Assembly: GCF_009192725.1 (NCBI RefSeq)
Contig: NZ_VOHR01000004.1
Coordinates: 1-41,670 of the forward strand
Reading direction: 5' to 3'
DNA length: 41,670 bases
From: Segeticoccus rhizosphaerae
GTDB lineage: Bacteria > Actinomycetota > Actinomycetes > Actinomycetales > Dermatophilaceae
This document shows positions 16,196 to 23,741 of this stretch, one piece after another. Below the pieces are notes generated by a model. The model saw only the letters and a list, made by a program, of their open reading frames with translations, was not told the origin of the DNA and did no database searches. Position 1 is the first letter of the stretch. Each line of letters starts with the position of its first letter. The position numbers and the translations under genes are program-made.

Positions 16196-18337
16196 CTATC
16201 CATACAGGACAGGTAATGCAGGCAACAGGATGCCGCCGGGGAGGTCGATGTTGCCGTAGAGGTAGGCCACAGCGAGGACAGCGACGGCCACCATGGTGTA
16301 GGCCACGGTCCGCAGTGGGCTCAGGCGGGAGACGCGAATCAGGAACAGCGGCACGTAGATCAGCGTGGCGACGGAGAATCCAAGGAGGAAGACGAGGACC
16401 ACGAAGAGCAACAGCCAGCCGAAGGCCAGCCCGGTCTGCGCCACCCGCAGATTCCACGAAAGGACCCGGCGGTCGCCCTTGACGACGGCTCGCCCTTCGC
16501 GCGCGACGAACAGACCGGTCAGGGCGATTCCGAGCACAGTCACAAAGACCGGCATGAGTCGCGCCCGCGACGCATAGCCTTGAGCCAGAACGAAGGCTAC
16601 GACGAACGTGCCCAGCACCAGCACCCCGAAGACCAGCGGCCATCTCGATCCCGCGAGTCCGCCTTCCTCGGCGTCATCAGGAAGTTCCGCGTCCCCGGAA
16701 CCCCCTCCGGTCGGTGTGGCATGCCACCCCGCACCAACCCCGCCACCCACATCGCCCGTCGCTCGCTGCGAGCTGCCACCGGAAGCCCCCACCAGAACGT
16801 GCTGAGGCGACTCCTGCACCTGCTCGCGCTCGTCGGTGACCGACGATCCGGCGTCGTCAACCGACCGGCGCCTCCGCATCGCGTTGAAGAGCTTAAGGGC
16901 CAGCGGTGCCAGCAGGATCAGGGCCATCACGATGACGAACGGCCGGTGGATCCACTCACCCGTGGTGTAGAGGCTGTCGGTAAGGAAGTAATAGCGCTCC
17001 ATGGGCACGCTGAGGATGAAACCGATGAGCAACGGCGCCCGGGGGAAGTCGGCTTCCTTCATCACGTAGCCCATGACACCCAGGACGAGCATGGCGACGA
17101 TCGCGCCGAACTGGCCGGACTCGGCATACGCCGCGACCAGCATGATGAGCAGCAGTCCGGGGGCAAGGTACTGGAAGGGCACGAAGCTCAGTCTCGCCAA
17201 GGGCTTGGCGAGGAAGAAGCAGACCACGGAACCGACCACGCTGGCGATCGCGAATGACCACACCACGGTGTACATCACGTCGAGGTGGTTGGTGAGCATC
17301 TGCGGCCCCGGCTGAATGCCGTAGGCCAGCAGCGCACCCAGCAACAGGGCCGCCGGTGCACCGCCCGGGATGCCGAACAACAGCGTAGGGATGAGGTCAC
17401 CCGCTTCCACCGAGTTGGCGGCGCTCTCTGCGGCCACCAGGCCCTTGGGGCTGCCCTTCCCGAACGCCTTGCGGTCCTTGCCCTTCGCTGTCGCGGCGGC
17501 CTGGCCGTAGGCCATGTAGGTACCCGCAGTGGCACCCAGGCCGGGCAGCACGCCGGCCCACATGCCCACGAGTACACCGCGCAGCATCATCTTCCACTCG
17601 CGCAGCGCCTCGCGGGCGCCCTGCAGCCACCCACCGCCGATGTCGATCTTCTCCGCGATCGCCGTCTTGCGAGCCACCATGTGCGCGATCTCAGCGAGGC
17701 CGAACAGGCCGAGTGCGAGTGGAATGAGGCCCACTCCGTCGAGCAGCGAGTCCGCTCCGAAGGAGAACCGGTAGACCGCAGCGGCCGGTGCGGCCCCGAT
17801 CATGCCGATCAACAGACCCAGGCCGGCCGAGACCAGGCCCTTGAGCATGTTGCCCTTGGACAGCAACGCGGCGAGGCTGATGCCGAGGATCGTGAGCATG
17901 AACAGCTCGGGAGACCCGAAGGCCAGCACCAGGGGCTCCGCGATCGGGATCGAGAAGGTCAGGCCCACCGCGCCGAGGGCTCCACCGATCATCGACGCCA
18001 CGAAGCACAGGGACAAGGCCCGCGCCGCTTGGCCGCGCCTGGCCATCGCGTTGCCGTCCGGCATGATCACCGCCGCTGACGCGGAACCGGGCACCCGCAG
18101 CAGGATCGCCGTGATGACGTCCGAGTGGTGCACCACAGCCACCGCGCCGATCAGGATCGGCAGGGACTGGCTCGGATCCAGGGTGATGACGAAGGGCAGG
18201 AGGATCCCGACGGCAGCGGTGCCTCCCAGTCCCGGCAGCACGCCCATCGCCAACCCGGCGGCGACCCCGATCGCGAGCATCATCAAGGTGGCAGGGTTCG
18301 CAAATCCCGCAAGCGCGTTCAGCGCAGCATCCAGCAT
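16196..18337 (-). CDS. TctA-TctB fused tripartite tricarboxylate transporter membrane protein
   Basis: 713 residues. Residues 1-about 495 are a complete TctA, the large 10-12 TM permease: GLAMGVLPGLGGTAAVGILLPF at 27-48, ILLRVPGSASAAVIMPDGNA near 78-97 and PTLLFGIPGGAPAALLLGAL near 320. A hydrophilic linker (about 500-565, Gly/Ser/Glu-rich) leads into a TctB-like four-TM domain at about 570-713. TctA and TctB are normally separate genes; here they form one uninterrupted frame, so the two membrane subunits are made in a fixed 1:1 ratio. It imports a carboxylate delivered by TctC, driven by an ion gradient. Start ATG 18337 has GGAGG upstream (GAGGACTCCACC). Confidence 0.9.
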   Translation of the reverse strand: MLDAALNALAGFANPATLMMLAIGVAAGLAMGVLPGLGGTAAVGILLPFVITLDPSQSLPILIGAVAVVHHSDVITAILLRVPGSASAAVIMPDGNAMARRGQAARALSLCFVASMIGGALGAVGLTFSIPIAEPLVLAFGSPELFMLTILGISLAALLSKGNMLKGLVSAGLGLLIGMIGAAPAAAVYRFSFGADSLLDGVGLIPLALGLFGLAEIAHMVARKTAIAEKIDIGGGWLQGAREALREWKMMLRGVLVGMWAGVLPGLGATAGTYMAYGQAAATAKGKDRKAFGKGSPKGLVAAESAANSVEAGDLIPTLLFGIPGGAPAALLLGALLAYGIQPGPQMLTNHLDVMYTVVWSFAIASVVGSVVCFFLAKPLARLSFVPFQYLAPGLLLIMLVAAYAESGQFGAIVAMLVLGVMGYVMKEADFPRAPLLIGFILSVPMERYYFLTDSLYTTGEWIHRPFVIVMALILLAPLALKLFNAMRRRRSVDDAGSSVTDEREQVQESPQHVLVGASGGSSQRATGDVGGGVGAGWHATPTGGGSGDAELPDDAEEGGLAGSRWPLVFGVLVLGTFVVAFVLAQGYASRARLMPVFVTVLGIALTGLFVAREGRAVVKGDRRVLSWNLRVAQTGLAFGWLLLFVVLVFLLGFSVATLIYVPLFLIRVSRLSPLRTVAYTMVAVAVLAVAYLYGNIDLPGGILLPALPVLYG

Positions 18338-18364
18338 GGTGGAGTCCTCCGGTCGGTCCTGGTC

Positions 18365-19471
18365 CTACTGGACGGACGTGTGGTATTCGTTCTTGAGCAT
18401 GTCGAAGACGTACTTCTTGACCGAGTCCGGCACGGTCAAAGCCTTCTTGAGCGCCTTGCTCACCTCGGGGCCTGAGTGCAGCGGGTAGTCGCCGAGCGAG
18501 TCCTTGCGCTGCTGCTCGAACTTCTTGTCGTCCTTCAGGGTCGGCACGGCGCCGATCACGGCCTGCCGCACTCCTTCCGGGGTCTCCGGGGTGGCCCACA
18601 CGCTCTTCTCGAAGGAGAAGCCTGCAGCGAGGAACGCGACATACGCATCGTGGGCGGCACCGGACGGCTTCTTCCCATAAAGCATCTGGTAGACCTCAGG
18701 CACCGTCGGGAGGTCCTTGAAGTTCGGGTCCCGCACGACGTTGCCGTTGTCGTCGAGGACGCCGAAGGACATCAGCGGCACGGCCTGACCCTTGTCCACC
18801 ATCGGCTTCACCTGCGTGAGGTAGGCGGACGTGGTCTGGTAGTCGATGTTGGTCTCGCCCCGCTGCATGGCCAGACGGGCCGGTCCCCGGCCCTCGAACC
18901 CGAACGTGACCTTGGGGTGGAGCTTCAGCAGGTTGAAGGCCAGCAGGGTGCTGAGGTCGAGACCGGTCGCGCTGATCCCACCGTAGGACAACGGCTTCGG
19001 CGGACTCTTCAGGTCCTGGACGGAGTTGATGCCGGAGTCCTTCGAGGCGTAGATGACCCCGCCGGTCCCGGCCACGATGAGCGGCTTCAGAGTGTTGAAG
19101 TCGTACTTGACCTGGGGGATGTCCAGCAGCCATTGGTAGGTCGTGGTGGCCGAGGCCACGAGGAACTGCGAGCCGTCATTGGGGTTCTGCTTGACGAACT
19201 GGTTCGTCCCCGTGATGCTCTCGCCGCCCTCGCGGTTGACCACCTGGATGGAGGGGCTGCCGTCGAGAGCCTTGCCGAGCGGCGGCGCGAGGACCCTGGC
19301 AAAGGTGTCGGTGCCGCCGCCGGCGGCGAACGGGACGATGAGCTGCACGCTGCCCGGCACCTCACCCACAGCATCGCTCCTCGTGCCCTTGCACGCGGTC
19401 AGCGTCAGGGATCCGGCCACGGCCAGGCCGATGGCGACGGGAAGGGCCTTGCGCCGTCCAATGATCATCAT
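18365..19471 (-). CDS. tctC: TctC-type tricarboxylate-binding lipoprotein
   Basis: 368 residues. Signal peptide with basic start (MMIIGRRKALPVAIGLAVAG) and lipobox LTAC (Cys27), so a surface lipoprotein. The mature part has the TTT-binding (Bug) fold: VQLIVPFAAGGGTDTFARVL with the ligand-contacting loop near 43-62, then SYGGISATGLDLSTLLAF. Bug proteins bind di/tricarboxylates and pass them to TctAB. ATG 19471 follows GGAGG, and ATGA overlaps the PrpF stop, so the two are translationally coupled. It is somewhat longer than the 300-330 usual for Bug proteins. Confidence 0.9.
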   Translation of the reverse strand: MMIIGRRKALPVAIGLAVAGSLTLTACKGTRSDAVGEVPGSVQLIVPFAAGGGTDTFARVLAPPLGKALDGSPSIQVVNREGGESITGTNQFVKQNPNDGSQFLVASATTTYQWLLDIPQVKYDFNTLKPLIVAGTGGVIYASKDSGINSVQDLKSPPKPLSYGGISATGLDLSTLLAFNLLKLHPKVTFGFEGRGPARLAMQRGETNIDYQTTSAYLTQVKPMVDKGQAVPLMSFGVLDDNGNVVRDPNFKDLPTVPEVYQMLYGKKPSGAAHDAYVAFLAAGFSFEKSVWATPETPEGVRQAVIGAVPTLKDDKKFEQQRKDSLGDYPLHSGPEVSKALKKALTVPDSVKKYVFDMLKNEYHTSVQ

Positions 19472-20685
19472 GGGTATACCTCCGTGGGGTTGACTAAGTG
19501 GTCCGGGGCCTCGCCCGACTGGTGGCTGGCGTTCTGATCTGCTGTCGTGAGGTAGGCGTCGGGCACGATGACATGTCCGTCCATCAGCCGGCGTGCGGTC
19601 CTGAAGGCCGAGACCGATGGAACCCGCCACGTGTCGCCGTCGGGATGTACCTCCGCGGCGAGCGGCAACACGCCGGACGGGTGCCCGATGTGGACCGTTT
19701 CCCCCTCTTGGCGCGCGACCTCGTGCGGGATGGTGCCACGGATCATGGTGGCGACGGCCGTGCAGATACCACCGGTGACCGCGTAGCTGCGGTGCAGCCG
19801 ACCCATCGACATCATCGACGCACGCAGCGTCGTCTCACCGGCGCTCTGCTTCGTGCCGTCGGTCCGCTGGTAGTCCCTCGGCGTCCCCACGAAAGTCAGC
19901 TTGGGCACCGACGGGCTGGTCGCGGTCGAGGTCGCGGCATCGGGGCTGATGCCGGCCAGGACCGCCGCGTGCGAGCGCACCGCCTCGATCCGGCGCAGCA
20001 GTTCCGGGTCGCCATCGATCTGGTCGGGCGACTCGAGGCCTGTGAGGCCAAGGTCCTCCCAGCGCACGAACGCCAGTGGGTTCGCTGCGTCGACCAGACT
20101 GACCTCCAGGGTCCCCACGCCCGGCACGTCGAGCTTGTCCGTGGTGTTGCCAGTCGGCAGGAGCTTGCCCGTGACCGCACCGCTCGGATCCTCGTAGTCC
20201 AGCCGCAGCGCCGAGCCGCCCCGCGGCACTCCCGGCACGAAGAAGTCGCCGGTGGGGTCGAAGCGCCCGCCCTTGGTCGGCACGTGGGCGACGATCACCT
20301 TGTCGGTGTTGACGTTGAGGAAGCGCACCAGCGTGACCGGGTCGGTCGCCTCAACGAGGCCCTCGTCCACAGCGAACGGTCCCACCGCCGCTGAGATGTT
20401 CCCGCAATTGCCCCGCCGGTCGATGAGCTCCTGATCGATCGAGACCTGGCCGAAGTGGTAGAGCACGTCCACGCCACGGTCCCTCCCGTCCGAGATCACG
20501 GCCACCTTGCTGGTGCTCGAGGTGGCGCCACCGATCCCGTCGACCTGGCGCCGGTCGGGGTCCGGACTGCCGTACGCGGCGAGGATGAACTGGTCCCTGA
20601 GCGTCGGCTCCTCGGGGAGGTCCCTCCGGTGGAAGAACAGGGCACGACTGGTGCCACCTCGCATCAGCACTGCGGGGATTCGCAA
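19468..20685 (-). CDS. prpF: PrpF-family aconitate/oxalomesaconate-type isomerase
   Basis: 405 residues from TTG 20685, giving LRIPAVLMRGGTSRALFFHR, the usual family N-terminus; GAGG lies eight bases before it. The open frame reaches 20757 but would read through the operator. PrpF-family proteins are cofactor-independent isomerases that move a C=C bond or cis/trans-isomerise unsaturated tricarboxylates such as aconitate, 2-methylaconitate and 4-oxalomesaconate. Conserved pieces: QVDGIGGATSSTSKVAVI, DRRGNCGNISAAVGPFA with the catalytic-type Cys at about 93, and SYAVTGGICTAVATMIRGT. It heads the transporter operon, so its substrate is probably the imported tricarboxylate or a derivative. Confidence 0.9.
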   Translation of the reverse strand: MRIPAVLMRGGTSRALFFHRRDLPEEPTLRDQFILAAYGSPDPDRRQVDGIGGATSSTSKVAVISDGRDRGVDVLYHFGQVSIDQELIDRRGNCGNISAAVGPFAVDEGLVEATDPVTLVRFLNVNTDKVIVAHVPTKGGRFDPTGDFFVPGVPRGGSALRLDYEDPSGAVTGKLLPTGNTTDKLDVPGVGTLEVSLVDAANPLAFVRWEDLGLTGLESPDQIDGDPELLRRIEAVRSHAAVLAGISPDAATSTATSPSVPKLTFVGTPRDYQRTDGTKQSAGETTLRASMMSMGRLHRSYAVTGGICTAVATMIRGTIPHEVARQEGETVHIGHPSGVLPLAAEVHPDGDTWRVPSVSAFRTARRLMDGHVIVPDAYLTTADQNASHQSGEAPDHLVNPTEVYP

Positions 20686-20696
20686 GACACACCTCT

Positions 20697-20706
20697 TTGC
20701 ATGCAA
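20697..20706. promoter_or_regulatory. TTGCATGCAA operator, site 1 (prpF operon leader)
   Basis: Perfect 10-bp palindrome just upstream of the prpF ribosome binding site. On the minus strand its flanks read TCCAAG-(palindrome)-AGAGG. The same palindrome with flanks TCCAGT and AGTGT occurs at 22528-22537 before the dehydrogenase operon. The TTG-N4-CAA form resembles operators of GntR/FCD regulators. The likely binder is the GntR protein encoded at 21763-22467. Confidence 0.7.
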
Positions 20707-20729
20707 CTTGGACTCGGAATGCACGCCAC

Positions 20730-20753
20730 CTTCATGCACTCTGACGCATGAAG
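20730..20753. promoter_or_regulatory. Inverted repeat CTTCATGC-N8-GCATGAAG, LysR-box candidate
   Basis: Two perfect 8-base arms separated by eight bases lie between the lysR stop and the prpF operon, 45 bases upstream of the prpF start. The T-N12-A core and position suit a LysR-type activator site. It could also act as the terminator of the gntR-lysR unit. Confidence 0.5.
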
Positions 20754-20790
20754 TCAATCGCTACTTCTTTCAGGGGGTGTTTACGTGTGC

Positions 20791-21762
20791 TTAACTCGGA
20801 GGCGTCGCGGAGCCCCCATCGCGCGCCGCGCGGGCCGAGCCCAGGTCGGCAGCCGCCTCCGCCCCGACATCCCGGAGCACCTGCGCCATGGCCCGTTCGG
20901 CGGGTGTCGGTGAACGCCCCTTCAGGGCGGCGAGCAGGATGCGCCGCCGAGGTGCCTCGTCGCCGAGGGACAGCACGGTGACGTCGTCGCGCAGGTTGGC
21001 CAACGCGAGTCGTGGAGCGAGCGCGACACCGAGGCCCACGGCGACCATCGCCTGCGCCTCCTGGTAGTCATTGGCCTCGAACGCCACCGTCGGTTCGAAG
21101 CCCGCCCGGAGGGCCGTCCACGACAGCACCTCGGCCACCGGGTGCGCGCCGCCTCGGGTGACCCAGCTCTCATGGGCGAGTTCCGCCATACGGACTTCGC
21201 CGCGCCCAGCGAGGTGGTGCGTCGCGGATACGACCACCTCCGTCGGGTCCTGCAACAGCTCGATGAGCTCGAGCTCGGGAACCTCGATGCGCGACCAGGG
21301 GTAGTCCCACAGCAGGGTCATCTCGACCCGGCGCCGCTCGAGATGCTCCATGAGCTGTTCCAGCCGGGCGCTGACCACCTTCAGGTCCACACCGGGATGT
21401 TCCTGGTGGAACCGGTTGACAGCGACCGGCAGCAGCGACGCGGCGACCGTGGGAAAGGTCCCGAGTCGCAACGATCCGGCGCGCAGGCCGGCGATGTCGT
21501 CCAGTTCGCTCTGCAACGCCGCCAGCTGGTTGTCGATCGAGGCGAGGTGCCGCACGATGGCGCGTCCCGCGTCGGTCAACCGCACACCGCGGGTATGCCG
21601 TTCGAGCACCGGCTGGCCCACCTCGGCCTCGAGGCGGCGCACCTGTTGGGAGATCGCGGAGGGGGTGTACTGCAGGTCGGCGGCGGCGCCGGTCATCGAC
21701 CCCCGGCGCGCGATCGCGCCGAGGACTCGGAGCCGGTTGACGTCCAGGCCCACGGAGTCCAC
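20791..21762 (-). CDS. LysR-family transcriptional regulator
   Basis: 323 residues. The LysR winged HTH is at 5-64 (LDVNRLRVLGAIARRGSMTG, then YTPSAISQQVRRLEAEVGQP), followed by a two-lobed inducer-binding domain from about 92 (GSLRLGTFPTVAASLLPVAV). The GTG at 21762 directly follows the gntR stop and has GGAGG five bases upstream, so the two regulators are made as one unit. It is encoded next to the prpF-tct operon on the same strand. The inducer is probably a tricarboxylate or pathway intermediate (inference). Confidence 0.88.
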   Translation of the reverse strand: MDSVGLDVNRLRVLGAIARRGSMTGAAADLQYTPSAISQQVRRLEAEVGQPVLERHTRGVRLTDAGRAIVRHLASIDNQLAALQSELDDIAGLRAGSLRLGTFPTVAASLLPVAVNRFHQEHPGVDLKVVSARLEQLMEHLERRRVEMTLLWDYPWSRIEVPELELIELLQDPTEVVVSATHHLAGRGEVRMAELAHESWVTRGGAHPVAEVLSWTALRAGFEPTVAFEANDYQEAQAMVAVGLGVALAPRLALANLRDDVTVLSLGDEAPRRRILLAALKGRSPTPAERAMAQVLRDVGAEAAADLGSARAARDGGSATPPS

Positions 21763-22467
21763 TCAGCCTCCGAGGAGGACAGCGATCCTGATCTCGCGGG
21801 CGCGGCGCATGTGGGCTCGGGCCAGCCGCTCGGCCGTCTCGGCGTCGCTCGCCTCAATCGCAACCACCATCTGCTCGTGCTCGGCGATGACTTCGTCGAT
21901 CCGCCCGGGGTGGGCCAGCGTGGTCTTCGGCAGCCGGCGCACGGCGTGCTCGACCTGCCCGAGGAACCGGTCGAGGTAGGTGTTGCCGGCCCCCTCGCGC
22001 AGGGCGCGGTGCCAGTCGCGGTTGATCTTGGACAGCCGGGCCTGGTCACCCGCGTCGGCGGCCGCCTGCATCTGCTTGCCGATCGCGCGCAGCTGACCGA
22101 TGACCTCCTGGTTGGGCCGGCTCGCGGCAAGCCGGGCGGTGAGGCCCTCGAGGTTTTCCCGGACCACGTAGAGGGCGAGGATGTCCTCCAGCGAAAGGGG
22201 CGCGACCACGGTGCCGTGGTTGGCCGTCTTGACCGCCAGCCCCTCGTCAGCGAGGCGGCGCAGAGCCTCGCGCACCGGGGTGCGGGACACCTTGAACGCG
22301 GCGGCCAGCTCGTCCTCGCGCAGCCAGGCGCTGGGCTGCATGACGCCGTCGAGGATCGCCTCGCGCAACGCGTCGGTGATGCTCTCGGTCGTGCGACCGC
22401 GCAGCACTCCCCCGGGCAGGTACTTCTGCAGCTGCCGGTAGGACGGGTTCTCCGAGGCGTCGGTCAC
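21763..22467 (-). CDS. GntR-family (FCD domain) transcriptional regulator
   Basis: 234 residues. The winged HTH is at about 27-90 (TESITDALREAILDGVMQPS, then FKVSRTPVREALRRLADEGL). An all-helical FCD ligand domain follows at about 100-225, with conserved acidic/His residues (ENLEGLTARLA, INRDWHRAL, EHEQMVVAI) that usually bind a metal and a carboxylate effector. GTG start 22467. Divergent from the dehydrogenase-tcuA operon. FCD regulators commonly sense organic acids and bind short TTG-N4-CAA-like palindromes, so it is the best candidate for the two TTGCATGCAA sites. Confidence 0.9.
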   Translation of the reverse strand: MTDASENPSYRQLQKYLPGGVLRGRTTESITDALREAILDGVMQPSAWLREDELAAAFKVSRTPVREALRRLADEGLAVKTANHGTVVAPLSLEDILALYVVRENLEGLTARLAASRPNQEVIGQLRAIGKQMQAAADAGDQARLSKINRDWHRALREGAGNTYLDRFLGQVEHAVRRLPKTTLAHPGRIDEVIAEHEQMVVAIEASDAETAERLARAHMRRAREIRIAVLLGG

Positions 22468-22486
22468 CCCAGCACCGTAGCCGCTC

Positions 22487-22515
22487 TTGGCAACTGCTCA
22501 CACTGCGGGTACAGT
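22487..22515 (+). promoter_or_regulatory. Promoter of dehydrogenase-tcuA operon
   Basis: TTGGCA (22487-22492), a 17-base spacer and TACAGT (22510-22515) form a good sigma-70-like promoter reading toward the dehydrogenase gene at 22620. The TTGCATGCAA palindrome starts 12 bases downstream of the -10 element, overlapping the expected transcription start, a repressor position. Confidence 0.55.
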
Positions 22516-22527
22516 CCGTCGTACACT

Positions 22528-22537
22528 TTGCATGCAA
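22528..22537. promoter_or_regulatory. TTGCATGCAA operator, site 2 (dehydrogenase-tcuA promoter)
   Basis: Second copy of the perfect palindrome, 83 bases before the dehydrogenase start and 60 bases from the gntR start. Flanking bases also match site 1 (TCCA three to six bases out on one side, AG-G on the other), so the similarity extends well beyond the 10-bp core. It lies in the divergent gap with gntR and could autoregulate it. Confidence 0.7.
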
Positions 22538-22619
22538 ACTGGATACACCATGCGGTCCAAGTCCCGCTTGGGACGAGGGAGGTAGGCCGCGTCCACGACC
22601 AACGTCGCAGGAGGACTTC

Positions 22620-23741
22620 GTGACCGCGAACCGCTCGACCGGCAAGGGCCGGACCACCGCGGCTCCCGTGCTGCGGCTGGCCGTGATCCGCGGGGACGGC
22701 ATCGGCCCGGAGCTGGTCGACAGTGCCCTTCGGGTGCTGTCGGCCGCGACCGCCCGCACGGGTGACGACCTGGCCGTGACCGAAGAGCCCGGGGGTGCCG
22801 AGGTCTACCGCGCCACCGGCGCTGCTCTAGACCCGGGCACTCTCGAGCGGCTGCGCACCGACTACGACGCCATTCTCAAGGGACCCGTCGGCCTGCCCGA
22901 GGTCCGCAAACCGGACGGCACGGAGGCGGGTCTGCTCGGCGGAATCCTGCGCACCGGCCTCGACACCTACGCCAACGTGCGGCCCATCCGCCTGCTGCCG
23001 GGCGTGCAAGCCCCTGTCCGGCGCGCGCCAGGCGAGATCGACTACGTCATCGTCCGGGAGAACACCGAAGGCCTCTACCTGTCCCGCGGGCTGGGCGTGG
23101 TGACACCGAGTGCGGTGGCGGACCAGCTCATGGTGACCCGCGAAGGATGCACCCGGGTCGCCCGGTTCGCCTTCGAGCTCGCCCGATCCCGCCGGGGCGC
23201 TCCGGTCGATGGGGTTCGGCGGGTCACCTGCGTGGACAAGAGCAACGTGCTGCGCAGCTACGCGTTCTTCCGGAAGATCTTCGACGAAGTCGGCGAGGCC
23301 TACCCCGACATCGAGCGTGACTACCGCTACGCCGACGCGGCCGGGCACGACCTGGTCGCCCACCCGGAGCTCTTCGATGTGGTGCTGACCGAGAACTTCC
23401 TGGGCGACCTGCTCAGCGACGTCGGTGCCGCCACCGTCGGGGGGCTGGGCATGTGCCCGTCCGGCAACATCGGTGACGACGCGTCCTACTTCGAACCGAT
23501 CCACGGCTCTGCCCCGACCATTGCCGGGCAGGACCGCGCCAACCCCGTCTCGCAGATCCTGTCGGCCGCGATGATGCTGCGCCACTGCGCCCGGCACAAC
23601 GCCGCCCGGCTCATCGAGGACGCCCTGACCGCAGTGCTCGAGTCCGGTGACGTCCGGGTGCGGGCCGACGGCTCGCCGCAGGCTGGGACCAGCCACTTCA
23701 CCGAAGCCCTGATCACACACCTACCGAAGGAAGAACCATGA
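22620..23741 (+). CDS. Isocitrate/isopropylmalate dehydrogenase-family oxidative decarboxylase
   Basis: 373 residues from GTG 22620. Family landmarks: IRGDGIGPELVDSALRVL at 23-40, substrate-binding RTGLDTYANVRPIRL near 112-126, catalytic Tyr in RENTEGLYLSRG near 147, catalytic Lys in VDKSNVLRS near 202, metal-binding Asp residues in TENFLGDLLSD near 257, and EPIHGSAPTIAGQDRANP at the NAD site. The family oxidatively decarboxylates (2R,3S)-2-hydroxy acids such as isocitrate, 3-isopropylmalate, tartrate or D-malate. Which one is not readable. Its stop overlaps the tcuA-like start by ATGA, suggesting that it acts on the same tricarboxylate pathway rather than in leucine synthesis. Confidence 0.88.
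   Translation: MTANRSTGKGRTTAAPVLRLAVIRGDGIGPELVDSALRVLSAATARTGDDLAVTEEPGGAEVYRATGAALDPGTLERLRTDYDAILKGPVGLPEVRKPDGTEAGLLGGILRTGLDTYANVRPIRLLPGVQAPVRRAPGEIDYVIVRENTEGLYLSRGLGVVTPSAVADQLMVTREGCTRVARFAFELARSRRGAPVDGVRRVTCVDKSNVLRSYAFFRKIFDEVGEAYPDIERDYRYADAAGHDLVAHPELFDVVLTENFLGDLLSDVGAATVGGLGMCPSGNIGDDASYFEPIHGSAPTIAGQDRANPVSQILSAAMMLRHCARHNAARLIEDALTAVLESGDVRVRADGSPQAGTSHFTEALITHLPKEEP

Noticed and set aside
15072-16643. 523-residue frame extending the AbrB-family gene
   Set aside because: The extension runs through the TctB domain of the neighbouring gene in another frame and has no membrane character.
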